From Dryas octopetala (lineage: Eukaryota; Streptophyta; Magnoliopsida; Rosales; Rosaceae): 64,000 nt of DNA. The notes beneath the pieces are model-generated. The model saw only the letters and a program-made list of their open reading frames with translations, had not been told where the DNA came from and did not search any database. The stretch spans positions 5,892,501 through 5,956,500 of the forward strand of contig OY992840.1 in NCBI GenBank assembly GCA_963921425.1, written 5' to 3'. Positions 46,416-58,338 of the stretch are shown here, piece by piece (the stretch's first letter is position 1; the number at the start of each line of letters is the position of its first letter). Both the position numbers and the translations under genes were made by a program.

Positions 46416-46616
46416 GAATAATGCTATACTTACTACATTCTTATACCATATTTTTATACCATCTCACGTGTCATTCCTTTATTGGACGGAGTTTTTATTT
46501 TTATTTTTGGGTTTTTATTTTTATTTTTTAGTATCCAGTGTATGAATGTCATATAAGTTGCCACATAAAGTGGTATGAAATTATGATATAAAAATATGGT
46601 ATATCTAGCACTACTG
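46416..46616. mobile_element. 201-bp MITE with 10-bp target duplication
   Basis: It is flanked by a perfect AGCAGGTGAG on both sides (46406-46415 and 46617-46626). The ends GAATAATGCTATAC and, inward from the right, CAGTAGTGCTAGATATACC are imperfect inverses. ATACCATATTTTTATA occurs on both arms. The duplication length suggests Mutator-type mobility. It sits in or beside the decayed copia element, so it arrived later. Confidence 0.85.
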
Positions 46617-46626
46617 AGCAGGTGAG

Positions 46627-49360
46627 TGTGGTTGTGACCTAGGCGGCCTTCCCCATCAAAGCCACCACCACCATGGCGGCCTTCCCCATCTAACCACCAC
46701 CATTACCACTATCACCAACCCAACACCACTGACATCACCTTCTTTTTCAACACTCCATATATATCATTGGAATCAACAACATGTATACGTACCGCCGTCA
46801 CAACTACCAATATCACACTACTTCCATCATTGTTGCCATCACGACCACACCCCCGACTTTACCACCACCCACCCATATCACATTTAAATTTCATCATTCT
46901 TAGTAGGTATCTAAACAAAAAACTTCAAAAGAATACAGGACTTTAAATCTCAATCATTTAAATTCTCTATTACGTACATTCAAACTTTCTCATTTGAACA
47001 CTATAGTTTTCATGTTTTTCTAATTATCCAAACCTATTTATCAACTAATTAACTATTAATTTAGTGATACTTTTCTTCATAATATTGAAAATGTCCCATA
47101 TTGGAATCCCCTCCCAGATATGAAATAAATACATTTATTTTCTAGGTTGGTTTACACGGGTCATGGGCTAAGTTAATTCCCAGCTCTAAGCCCGTAGACT
47201 AGTTGTTGACGTGGTCATGAATAAACTCAATACCAACAATTATGGGAATGCTTTATCTTCCCCATAATAGTGTGTGCCCTTGAAAGTTGAGTCAGCTTAG
47301 TTTTTTTTTTTTTTGGGCCAAAGAGTCAGCTTAGTATAACTAGTAATTAATTAAGAATATATCAAACATTCAAACTATCTCAAGGTTTGTCATGAAAAAG
47401 ACCAAAAACCCTGCCTTGAGATCAACAACAAAATGTGTAGCATAGGGATTTTCGTGGGGAAAAATACATCTAAATCTTATTTTACCCTGTATAATAAAGT
47501 CCATTAAAAAAATTAATGGATTTCTTATGAAATTTTCGAATTTTTCAACTTTCCAAGTCAAACGGAAGCATGTCCAACCTATAGCCTTCCTAAATTAATT
47601 TGTAATCAACTGGTGGCATGCACTGGCAATATATAGGAAGAAGAATTTGTTTTGGGGTTGGAGCATGCAATTGATAGCAATTACCATAATAAATTATGTA
47701 TTTGTTTTTCCTAGGGTTCCTGATAGAGAGTGTTGGAAGCAATGTACGTACTGATGAATATAATTTGTTAATTAGCATGTTAATTAATTTCTTACATAAA
47801 ATTATGAACATTGTTGCGGCGACCAACACGGAACAACATAGAAGACTGACAAAATTTGTTTTGTTTTATTTTGTGTGTAGTAATCGATGAACTTCATGAT
47901 CATGATGATTATTAAAGATATATGTGTGGGTGTGTGTGTGTGTGAATTAATTAATAAATAATTTGATTAAGTTAATTAATGAAGCATTTGGATTTTGGAT
48001 CGATCAATGTCAACCATCCCTTGGAAATTGAGAATTAGGGTTTTGAAACATATATACATGTTTTAAGGAATTGTTATTTTTTTGGTAGATTTGTATTGTG
48101 GAAGCATCTATATGAATACTGAGAATTTGTGACCCTTTTAGTAATGTTTGTTTCAGTTCTCCCAGACTTTTGGTCATATTAAAGAGGTCAAGGAGGAATC
48201 TTACATTAATTAATACCTTCTCATTACAAATATTCAATTCGATTCTTTATTTCTTTATTACTTTATAGCTACTAAGACTCTGATTTCATCATAGAGTTCT
48301 CTTTCCTCAACATATTATATTCATTAATTGAAAAATGATGTAATATTTTCATTACCTTATAATGAGGGCTGAATCAGACAACCTCGAGCACACGTGAAGC
48401 TTTGCGTGCATTAATTGTTTTCTCAAATTATTTCTTATATACGTTTCAATTCTTTCTTCTTCTTTAAAAGAAATAAATCATTAGTGGCCCAAAAAAAAAA
48501 TCTTTTTTTTTTCCTTTTCTCATTTTTTTTAGCAAATTGCGTCCAGTGCCAAACTCTTATGCTACATAATTGCAATGTCTCTCTTTAGTGAACTAACTGA
48601 ACATTAAACCTTAATTAATTTGAAGAAGATACATGGTACTAATTGTGTGTAAAGATTGCACACATAAATAAACTTGGAAATAAATTAGCAATGTTGGCTT
48701 GTAATCATTGATTCTATTTTATTTTATTTTTTCATTTGGAAATAAAGATTCAATCATTCAAGTTACAATCAGAAAAGTATCACTAAATCAATAAATATTT
48801 AATATATATGGATTCCCTTTTTCTATATAAATTATAATTGAGTCTTAACATCAATCTTCAAAAGCCACCACAAAAAGCATTAGGCGATAATTACGTGAAT
48901 CTATCAACAAACAGCTACACATTATATATGTATATAATTAAATAGATGGATATGTCTTTAGACTTGTAAAGCTTTTGAGTCTTTGACGATGGACGAATTC
49001 ACACAGACAGCACTACATCTCCTTTTGTACTTACTACTTTACTAGTTGAATTTAGATCAGTTCTCCAATCATAATTAAAACACTCCTAAAATTATATGAA
49101 AAATATTTGGCAACATATGCATCCACAAATTTTGACTTATGAGGCGAGTTAGATCACGTGATGATCCATAATAATAATATTTATGCACAGAATGTGAATT
49201 GATTGTGATGTCTGTGACTTTCCCATCAAATCATTGATTAAATTATGGACAACTGGCTGACTCCAATATATCACTTTATTTCAAGTCTCAATTATATGTT
49301 TGTCATGCCACATATTTTTTCTTTTTTTAAATATGATGCTACGCCATATAGTTAAATGTG
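46627..49360. other. AT-rich non-coding DNA
   Basis: A CACCAC/CATC-rich patch at 46640-46870 may be leftover retroelement sequence. No gene or RNA is recognised in the rest. A (GT)n tract lies at 47925-47943. Confidence 0.5.
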
Positions 49361-50371
49361 AGGAAATTACACCAATGGTCTATTAATTCTTCCAAAAATT
49401 TTAATTTAGTCTATAAATTAAATTGTGTACTAAAATGGTCCATTAAATGATAGTTGGTCCCATTTTGATTCAATCTATCAACTCTGTTATATTTTTTTTG
49501 TTTAAAAAAAAAAAGGTAAAATTGTCCACCACTTTAACTTATCTTTTCCAACCTCTTCTCTCTCTAGAAAAATCTCAAACTTTATAATTATAGAAAATTA
49601 AGATTAAATACCAAATATTAATAGTTTTTTAGTAAAACAGTAAGACACTAATTTTTTTTAGTTTAGGTACTAACCTAGAGTAAAACATTTTGGATTAGGT
49701 CACAAATCAATTTGTTATACAGTTGTGACTGTCGAACAGTTACAGTTGTAATTGCCGAACAGTCACAGTTGTGACTATTTACAATTTATAAAAAAATCAA
49801 AATTTTTAAGGGTTTCATACTTTTGATTTAGATTTGGGGGATGAAATCCTATAACCCAAAGACTAAATATTAAAGTTTAAGTCTTGCAAATATTGAAAAA
49901 ACAACAAATCAATAAAAAAAGTTATGACTGTTAGACAGTCACAGTTCGATATAACCGTGTTTTTTAAAGTTGGTACCTAAACTGAAATTTAGTACCTAAA
50001 ATGAAATAACATAAATATTTTAGTAGTTGAAATGAAAAAACATTATAATTTGGTACCTAAAGTCAATGGACCTTTATAATTATTACTAACTCTACTTTAA
50101 ATAAAATTGAATCAATTAAATTATACATACATGTACATGTGTTCACCAAAAATTTACATTTGCTAAAAGGAGAAGAGGTTGGGGAAGGTAAATTGAAGTG
50201 GATAGACGATTTACTCCTAAACTAAACAGAAAATATAACAAAGTTAACGATTCCGATTAACTGGGACACAACTGATATTTCGTAGACGTACCATTTTAGT
50301 ACAAAATTTAGTTCGTTCACCAAATTAAGATTTTTAGAAGAAATAGTGAATTAATGGTGCAACTAAGCCTA
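49361..50371. mobile_element. Foldback element (about 1.0 kb), possibly with a nested repeat
   Basis: The outer arms pair. The left arm has ATTACACCAATGGTCTATTAATTC and GTGTACTAAAATGGTCC. The right arm, in reverse complement, has AGTTGCACCATTAATTCAC and TGTACTAAAATGGTACG. The middle (about 49600-50070) contains the GTGACTGT and TTGGTACCTAAACTGAAA repeats also found at 18810-19060, themselves partly inverted, so one repeat may be nested in the other. The termini and target duplication are not fixed. Confidence 0.55.
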
Positions 50372-50623
50372 AAATATAAACAACAAAGCCTGTGAAACCA
50401 AAAAGAAACCCTCGTTCTCTATTTTAGACAAGTTTTTTTTCTTTTTCTCTATGTTATTATTAACAAAGTATTTCTAGCTGAGCTGAATCCCACATTCACT
50501 TCAGCGACAAGAATAAAGACTCTCCACGTACCCTCTTACAAATGGGACTATTCTCTCTATTTTATTTTTATTCATTATTAAATAGTATTTGGGTGCAATT
50601 GAGATTTGAATGGTGATCGAGTT

Positions 50624-51143
50624 TAGAGGTGTCAAACGGGTCGGGCCGGCCCGAGCACGACACGGCACGGCACAATTAAAATAGGCACGGCACGGCACGG
50701 CACGATTAAATGGGCCGGGCTAGGCCGAAGTTTTTAGCCCATCGGGCACGGCACGGCACGAGCACGACACGGGCCAAGCACGGCACGAGCACGGGCACGA
50801 AATGGGCCCGAATTAGGCACGACTATTTTAACATTGTTTTTTCTATTTTTAAAGAACTTTTCAACAAAAATATTCAATTTTCATGAAAAATAATGTTAAT
50901 ATTTAATTATAAATAAGAAAAAATATCATAAGATTAGTTTTATCACCATAAAAAATAAAAATAAAAATAGGTCCGTGGGCCGGCCCGTTTAAGGCACGGC
51001 ACGAGCACGAATGGCCCGCGGGCCATGGGCCGTGCTGGGCTTAGATCTTAACTATATGGGCCGGCCCGAGCACGGCACGAAAGCACGATGGACTCAACTT
51101 AAACGGGTCGGGCCGGGCCGGACCGGCCCGTTTGACACCTCTA
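50624..51143. mobile_element. GC-rich hAT MITE (520 bp)
   Basis: A perfect terminal inverted repeat TAGAGGTGTCAAACGGG is flanked by a perfect 8-bp target duplication ATCGAGTT (50616-50623 and 51144-51151). Both arms are packed with GGCACG/GGGCCGG repeats around an AT-rich centre (50820-50970). Its composition is strikingly GC-rich compared with its surroundings. There is no coding capacity. Confidence 0.92.
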
Positions 51144-51319
51144 ATCGAGTTGTTGAAAGTTGAAACACTTTGCATTTTGCAACCTCCTTCATTTATTATT
51201 AGTGTGGGAACTGATTTTTCTCGTTGAATAAGAAAATGCCACGTGTCCCATATTTATTGTAAGGACAAAAATACCCCTAATGCTTTGCAAGTTTGCAGTA
51301 TATATCTCCAATCAATATA

Positions 51320-51690
51320 TTTTTTTGGTAACCGCAGTTTTATTAATTGATGCTAGCTCAAGGCGTTACAAGATTAGCCAGAACATGAGGCACAAACCAA
51401 GGAGGTACCTCATTGTTCCACACATGAACATGATCACAAGTTCACAACTTAGTGCAAAATGGAGCCAAAGTGTGAGCTACATGATTACAATTGTAATCCT
51501 GCGGAATAAATACACATTTCACACTAGACATTAAACTCAAAACACCCCTAGCATCATCTAAAAGGTGTCCATCAAGTGCTAAGTAATCCTCCACCTGTTG
51601 AAGTTGATCTAGAAATCATACCTTGAGCATCTGACTCCAAAGTAAGAGAAACATACCCAACACCATACGCTAATTGCAATATGCGGCATA
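51320..51690 (-). pseudogene. LINE-type RNase H (RVT_3) C-terminal fragment
   Basis: Minus-strand readings are VSLTLESDAQGMIS (about 51660), then VFIPQDYNCNHVAHTLAPFC and VWNNEVPPWFVPHVLANLVT followed by a stop near 51361. ESDxxxxI, NxxAHxLAxxA and WxxxxPxxVxxLVxxD are the order expected at the C-terminus of plant RVT_3/LINE RNase H. A short leader to an A-rich end follows at about 51320. Several stops are present. It complements the N-terminal and central fragments seen at 25335 and at 4763/11054. Confidence 0.7.
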
Positions 51691-53560
51691 TTGCCATAAT
51701 GTATTAATTATAGACTGAAGAACATAATATATAATATATAATATGAAAAAAAAAATTTGGTTTCTATATATATATGTTTACCTCCAAAAACAATTTTGTT
51801 TATGTGGTTTCAAAATTCCGCATTTGGTCTCTATATTTTATATTGTTTGCAATCTTAAGACATTATTTTTTAAAAATCAAAACTAATAACTTGTTTAAAC
51901 TCACAAGTTTTACTCAAAAATGACCAAAAATCATGATTGTAACCTTGAATTTGATTTTCAAACAAAAATTTAAAGAAATCTCAAACTTAAAGTTCAAATA
52001 TTAATAATTTTGTGAGCCTCAATTTATTTAGCAAATAAATAAGAATTCAATCCCCTAACAAAGTTTTTCTTGAAAATAAATGGATAATTTATTCCCCAAT
52101 TAAACTATTGAGTTTTGTTAAAATTTTCCTAAGATTACAAACAACATAAAACACATAGATCAAAATTATTTAATTATCATATTCATAGGTAGCTGCTAAT
52201 GTATATATATACAGAGACCAAAATCGTTTAATTTTTTCCCTATATAATATATATAATATATATACACACACATATAGAAATAGGTGTAATGTGAATTTTG
52301 AGAGGGATATTTAATCTCACAAACGGTGTTAACAAAAAGTTTTGACAAAGAAACATTAAGAACAATATCACATGCATGAGGTTTTAATATAAGTTCATGT
52401 TTGCAATGCACCATTCTAAAGTATAAGCATATCATTAATTGCATTGCCATAATGCCTACCGAATTTTTGGTCTTTAGTAGCGGTGCATGTGTGCACGCAA
52501 GTTCTTGTTCTTTTAATTATCATATATTCATAGGTAGCTGCTAATGTATATATATACTTTCAAAGCAAATATTGTTAAAGCAGGTAGCATGAGGTCTCTT
52601 TTTGTATCACATATTATCCAGAGGCCTTTAAGTATATATATATAGTAGTACTAGTACTCGATCGATTGGGACATAAAGTTTGTTTGTACCAAATATATAT
52701 CAGAAAGTCATCTTGCACCACCTGATGATTCACCTTCATCAGCCTCAATCAAATTAAGTGACTCTCTTCCATATTCTCAAAATCTCAAGCTGCTTTGTCA
52801 CTGTCAAATCTCATTTTCATACAAACTACAATTTCCTTTCAAGTTTCAAGTTGCATTTTGTTACCAAACATACATGTGTGACATATATGCATGTTCTTGT
52901 GACTTTACCAAATTTGAACTTCTAATGAGATGAATATCTACTTAAATGTGTGATTTAAATTAACAATCTGACAACATAATATATTAAACTATATAATAAA
53001 AGAATATTATCTAATAGAATTTTTTTTTCGACTAATAAGCATCTGCATGTGTATTCCCCTTTATATAAAGATGAGAAGTGATGTATTGACAAATGGACTA
53101 AACAATAGGTTTATATAAATCTTTTGCCAGCATGATTGTATGTAAAGAATCTAGTCAAGAAGATCATTCTTACAGCATGATTGAATATTTAAGCAGTAAG
53201 CATCCCTCTCCAGGATTATGTCTCCATCACATCTCCTTCTGCTACTACATGTTGAATTTAATTGGGCGCCAACAAGTTTTGCATATGTATTTAATTCAGT
53301 CCTTTCTTAGATCAATTCCCCCAAATTACCAAAATATTAATTCAAGGCCAAAAAAAGCAAATTCCTAAACGACTTTCTTGGTAAATTTTGAAAGGGAATT
53401 GAGTAGTCTGATCACTTGGTAATTTAAAAGATTAATTAGTTTCTGTCAAGTATTTGATTTGGCAATCTGATCAATAGTAATATCTCTATCCTTGACCATG
53501 TTCTGGATTAGAATCAAAAGCATATTTAGTGGAAGACTTGGATAATAGTCCTGATATATA
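51691..53560. other. AT-rich non-coding DNA
   Basis: AT-rich. A phrase TCATAGGTAGCTGCTAATGTATATATATAC occurs twice (about 52184 and 52528), a small dispersed duplication. No gene is seen. Confidence 0.5.
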
Positions 53561-53567
53561 TATATAT

Positions 53568-53616
53568 AGGTTTTTTCTATTGAGGTATATCTCAACTTAT
53601 TTATGTTGAAGTATAA
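53568..53616 (+). repeat. Single terminus of the CAGGCTC foldback MITE family
   Basis: TCTATTGAGGTATATCTCAACTTATTTATGTTGAAGTATA matches the first 45 bp of the MITE at 6352 (TTCTGTTGAGGTATACCTCAA...) with few changes. The opposite terminus was not found nearby, so it is a solo end. Confidence 0.7.
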
Positions 53617-54959
53617 ATATCAAAACACTAACTACTATTTTTTTTTTTTTTGCCATGAAAACACCAACTACTATTTTAACTTGTTATATCTCAAACCATT
53701 GTAACAGTATTTCATTTATTTATAATAGATAATGATGAGTAAGAAAGTTTTATATGTCACATATACTCAAATCAATAATATACTAAGAAAATTGAGAACA
53801 TCTAAGAGAATAATATCTGCATTCAAACCCACATATATATAAATTACAAGACTTAAATAGAAAAGCTTTTTTTTGCTATATGAGCTATAGGCTATATCGG
53901 GCTAATAGGTATAGACCCTGTTTTTAGTCGACCCTAATGCAAATAACAAAAAGAGGAAACATTTTGAATCTTTTCCAACGACTTAGAGCAAAGGGAAAAT
54001 TAGAGAATTGTGCCCTACAAATCTAGAGGAACTGGTGAGTGAAAGACATATCTAAGATTTTGACAAGAACCCATTAACATATTTTTGCTTTAATTGTTCT
54101 ACATGCATTTTCTTGTTTCACATTCCACCCATTAATTCCACACTTATTCTCTTCAAATAAAGGTGAAAATGATTATAGGAAAGACCTGGTCCCACAAAAC
54201 TTTTGAGACATCCAATCAAACTTCAATATGGTGCATTTGTCAAGGTAGTCAAGGTACACAACATTGGAGGTTTCCCACCTAATAGGAGAACTCATCAATT
54301 AATGCATTTCGTTTCTACTTTCAGCTGAAGTGCTCAACACCATTAATTTTATGGGTTAGTGAAGATTTAAACATTATTTGAATACAGCTGTTTTATAGAT
54401 ATAGTACACAAGGCTTTGTTTAGTTGTGGCCTGTGGTATTAAAGTAAAAGGAAGGAATATTTTTGGAGCCAAAAACTTCCTACAGTGTTCAAATACTAGT
54501 TTTGAAAACCGAATTGTAACTGCATGAGAATCATACTATTGTGATTGGGTGATAGTCATACCTTAATTTATATGTTATTTATTAATGTATATTTCATTTA
54601 AAATTTACAATATAGTCTAATTTTTAGGGCCTAAATTCTAAGTTCTGAACTATTATAAAATCTTAAACCTTTATCAATCCTAATGTAACTTAAATTATTT
54701 TAAAAAAAATTTAATGTGTCATGCAAAAAAAAGAAAAAACTCTAATGTGATTGTATGAGTCACACCAATAATCACAACTATATACTAAAACACAAAAATA
54801 GAATAAAAACAAGCGTTCATATAGTACGCTAGACGTGGTTGGAACATTGCTTGTAAAGGAATTCTGCCTCCTAACCTATTTTTTATACCAAACTAATAGT
54901 GTGTCATTTGTTTAATTAATTAGTACCTAACCTTAAAATATATATATATATGAGCAGTA
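53617..54959. other. AT-rich non-coding DNA
   Basis: Nothing recognised. Confidence 0.5.
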
Positions 54960-55124
54960 CGTGTTAGAGATCTCAAATTTGTATTTTAAATGATGTGTTA
55001 ATATTTTATTAATTATACATGACCTACCCTAAAGATTATTTATTTCACAACAAGTATATGTGTAATGACACATCATTTGAGATCCAAATTTAGAATATAA
55101 ATTTGGGATCCCTAGTATTTTGAT
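54960..55124. repeat. Small foldback repeat
   Basis: The left arm GAGATCTCAAATTTGTATTTTAAATGATGTGT pairs with the right arm, whose reverse complement has GGATCTCAAATGATGTGTCATTAC and CCCAAATTTATATTCTAAA. It is probably a decayed short MITE. Confidence 0.55.
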
Positions 55125-55235
55125 ATATATATATTGCTTACTACTGTTTTATTAAAAGAAATTTTCTACTAGGTATTTAGTCTAAATTTTTATAAATTTT
55201 CTTCATATCCGTTTTAACCATTTCTCTTTTTCCAA

Positions 55236-55335
55236 CTAACTTATGGTTTAGTGGCCGGTATTTCTCTCCACAATGTTAGAGAGGTAAATTTGATTCCCTA
55301 CTCTCCAAGATAAAAATAAAACAAAATAAAGAAAA
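55236..55335 (+). mobile_element. tRNA-derived SINE
   Basis: An A box-like ATGGTTTAGTGGCCGG (from 55242) and a B box-like GGTAAATTTGATTCCC are followed by an A-rich tail (AAAAATAAAACAAAATAAAG). The flanks AACCATTTCTCTTTTTC and AACCATTGCTCTCTTTTTC look like a long, slightly diverged target duplication. Confidence 0.7.
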
Positions 55336-55446
55336 CCATTGCTCTCTTTTTCAAGGGTTTTTTTTTTTTTGTCCAAATTAAAAAAAAGGCAATGAAAGGA
55401 TGACACACTTGCAAAAACACGACGATAGGTTAACCACTTGCAAAAA

Positions 55447-56490
55447 GCCGAGTGCTCAACACTGTTCACCTAGCGCTCAATGTTTTTTTTTTTTTTTTTG
55501 AAAAATAACCAATATTTGACGGTAACTATCATTGTCACAATGCAACAGTGACTATTTAAATTGAATAAAAATAATACTTAATTATAGATGTACCTTCTGT
55601 CTTTTTTCTGACATAAACATGTCAAAACTAATAAAACCTATATAAAATACAAAATTCAAGATTGTGGAATCACATCCACGTGTAACAATAGTTGTTACTA
55701 ATTGTTACTATTGAACAGTAACAATGATAGTCACAGTTCGACAATGGTAATCAGCCCAGTATGCCAAAAAAAAAAATGACACCATGTCGAGCACTCGGCA
55801 TTGTGAAATCACGCCTCACAGCTATAACACGGGTTTATTATCATTTTTTAACTAAAAGTGGACCTTTTTATCATTGAAACTTTTAGGTAGGTTGATTTAT
55901 AATTAAGGGTTGTAAAGTAGGCTTTAAAATCATTTGTTTCTTTTTTCATTAAAAATAAAAAATAAGATTTTTTTTTAAAGTCCAAAACAAAAAAGCCCAT
56001 AATTGAACGGCCCACTTACAAACAGACGGTGACAGCCCGGTCCACTTTAATGAGCCAAGCGCTCGACACTATTCATCAAGTGCTCGGCAATTATCACTGT
56101 TCAACATTGGCAATAATTGTCACTGTGCAACAGTGACTATTTGAAACTGCATAAAAATGATACTTATAAATATACCTTATGTCATTTCTCACATAAACAT
56201 ATAAAAAACTAATGAAACCAACATAAAACATGAAATTTAAGCTTGTGGAGTCACATTCACCCGCGTTATAACGTAAAATAGTTGTTACAAATTGCCATTA
56301 TTCGACAATAGTAATCTGCCAATTAAAAAAAAAACAAAAAGGCATGCCAAGCTCTCGGCATTGTAAAATCATAGGACTTGTTATAACGTGTGTTTATTAA
56401 TTAAAAAGTAGACTTCTTTATCATTACAACCTTTTAGGCATATTTATTGATCATTAAGGGCTGTTAAATTGACTATAAAAAGTATTAGTA
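55447..56490 (+). repeat. Tandem duplication, about 0.6-kb unit
   Basis: Copy 1 from about 55447 (GAGTGCTCAACACTGTTCA...) and copy 2 from about 56053 (AAGCGCTCGACACTATTCATC...) share a series of blocks in the same order: CAACAGTGACTATTT, ACCTT-TGTC, TAAACATAT, TGTGGARTCACAT and AAGTGGACTT-TTTATCATT. They are well diverged, so the duplication is old. A poly(T) insertion (55482-55499) disturbs copy 1. No coding content. Confidence 0.7.
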
Positions 56491-56845
56491 GGGAATTATC
56501 AAGTTAGATTACAAATTAATGATCAATTTAAAACATGACACAGGAATTATCTATAACCATTATGAGCAAAACATTGCAACCCAACCCCGTGCTTGGTTTA
56601 AGAATCTTGAATGGATCTGCGGCCTGCTCAACACTGGACCCTATGAACCCAAGTACACCGTAAAGCCCAAGTCTTGAACTACTTAATGCCCTTTTTAAAC
56701 TTGATTAGTTGCGTTAAGGGTTAATCAGGGTTACTTATCATTTTGGTCTGATATCAAGAGATACTTTGGCACAAATAGAATATGTGGTTTGCTAATTTAA
56801 ACGATTCTATGTTCACCCACTCATGACTTGAGGTTTTGCAATCTT

Positions 56846-56941
56846 TTTTTTTTTTTTTTTTATTTGGGGAGGGGGATTCAATATGTCCTAACATTGGGGA
56901 GAGAAATACCACTAATTTTGAGACTAGTTGGTACCTCAATG
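56846..56941 (-). mobile_element. tRNA-derived SINE
   Basis: The minus strand shows an A-box-like head (GTGGTATTTCTCTCCCCAATG), a weak B box (ATTGAATCCCC) and a poly(A) end (poly(T) at 56844-56860 on plus). It is flanked by the perfect 9-bp repeat TGCAATCTT (56837-56845 and 56942-56950). The head resembles the SINE at 55236. Confidence 0.75.
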
Positions 56942-57191
56942 TGCAATCTTGCCCCTATAATTAAAAACATGAAAAAGATTGTCAAGTAAAATTAATAACT
57001 AGATTGAGAAAGGAGCAACCCCACAACACACCTTGACACCATCCCTAAGGCCCCCTTCGGACTCCCCACTCCTCAGGACACCTTCACTCTCTCCAACCTC
57101 CCAATCTGTTTCTTCCTTTCTCTTTCTCACTCTCTCCCTTCATCTTTCGCTCCCTCTTGCTCTAGCCAAGAGTGGAGGTTGGCAACCAAAC

Positions 57192-57193
<2 letters not shown>

Positions 57194-57239
<46 letters not shown>
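57194..57239 (+). repeat. (GA)n microsatellite
   Basis: About 23 GA units. Confidence 0.95.
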
Positions 57240-57240
<1 letters not shown>

Positions 57241-57464
57241 CATCAGGGGCTGCAGCGCTCTTCTCTTTTTTACTCTCAAGTGCTTAGGAGGTTGTCAAAC
57301 TTCTCAAGGGGACGCAAGTTTGATTGATTACCTTCAAGGATAGAGAAAACTAAATTTCATAACAATAAGAACAATTTTGTGCATCAGGCAGATCTTAAAC
57401 CACCGTTCGATTGGTGTAGGTATCAATCGCTTTACACTATGGCTACAATTGTCAATCAAATTTG

Positions 57465-57840
57465 CTTCTTTATTTTCTACTTGAATTTTAATATTTGTGG
57501 TGTTTATTAGGATTTTTTATAGTCTATTTAAGTATGTTTTAGGGGATATTTGGTTTCAGATTTAATGTTAGTGTTTTTTAAGGTTTATTACGCTCTACTA
57601 TCAGACAATTAAAAAACTCAACAAAATACAGTCAATAACGTAATTAAGCTAAATGACAACCCGTGCACGTCCGTCAACGTAAAATATACCGCTGAGCGCT
57701 CAGCAGCTGCATCTGCATTTTGAGCTGCATCTACATTTATCTCTTGATTTTCTACTTCAACTTTAACATTTGTGGGGTTGATTAGATTTTTTTATAGTGT
57801 GTTTTAGAGAATTTATTGGTTGAATATTCAAATTAATATT
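57465..57840 (+). repeat. Diverged direct duplication, about 0.27-kb spacing
   Basis: TTTATTTTCTACTTGAATTTTAATATTTGTGG...GATTTTTTATAGT (57470-57525) recurs as TTGATTTTCTACTTCAACTTTAACATTTGTGG...GATTTTTTTATAGT at 57742-57800. Its function is not known. Confidence 0.6.
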
Positions 57841-58194
57841 TTTCTATTGAAAATATATAATATAGTTGCAATGTTGTAATTGTAAAGGCAGTAAAAATTA
57901 CAAATGTAGTTAATAACGCAAATGCGATTGTCGAGCGCTTGGCGATAAATTTTGTCCTTGAACTTAAAAATGCAACCGACTATCCTGCTAGATAAGAAAA
58001 TTAGTAAGTTTGGCATGAAAATTAAAGGACCCTTTTTTTATTTAGGATATATAGTGTAGCTGGAATGTTTTGTAACTACAGCTACAATTAGTTGTAGCTG
58101 CAGTTGCAGCTGGGATCGATGTGAAACGTCGATCAATCATTGCTTTTGTCTGATAAGAAAAAGTCAAAAGCAGTGGTCAATTATTTATAGTCTA

Positions 58195-58314
58195 CTTTTG
58201 CTCACCACAAAAAGGTGATGGTGAGTATTACTACCATAATGGATAGATGACATGTGTCACCCACAAAAAGATGGTCAGGTGACACATGTCACTCATTAAC
58301 CATGGTGAGCAAAA
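58195..58314. mobile_element. Small foldback MITE (about 120 bp)
   Basis: The outer arms TTTTGCTCACCA and TGGTGAGCAAAA and inner arms GACATGTGTCACC and GGTGACACATGTC give a nested hairpin with a 16-base loop. The flanks ATTATTTATAGTCTAC (58180-58195) and ATTACTTATAGTTTAC (58323-58338) look like a direct repeat, possibly a target duplication or part of a neighbouring repeat. Confidence 0.65.
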
Positions 58315-58338
58315 ATGAATCCATTACTTATAGTTTAC

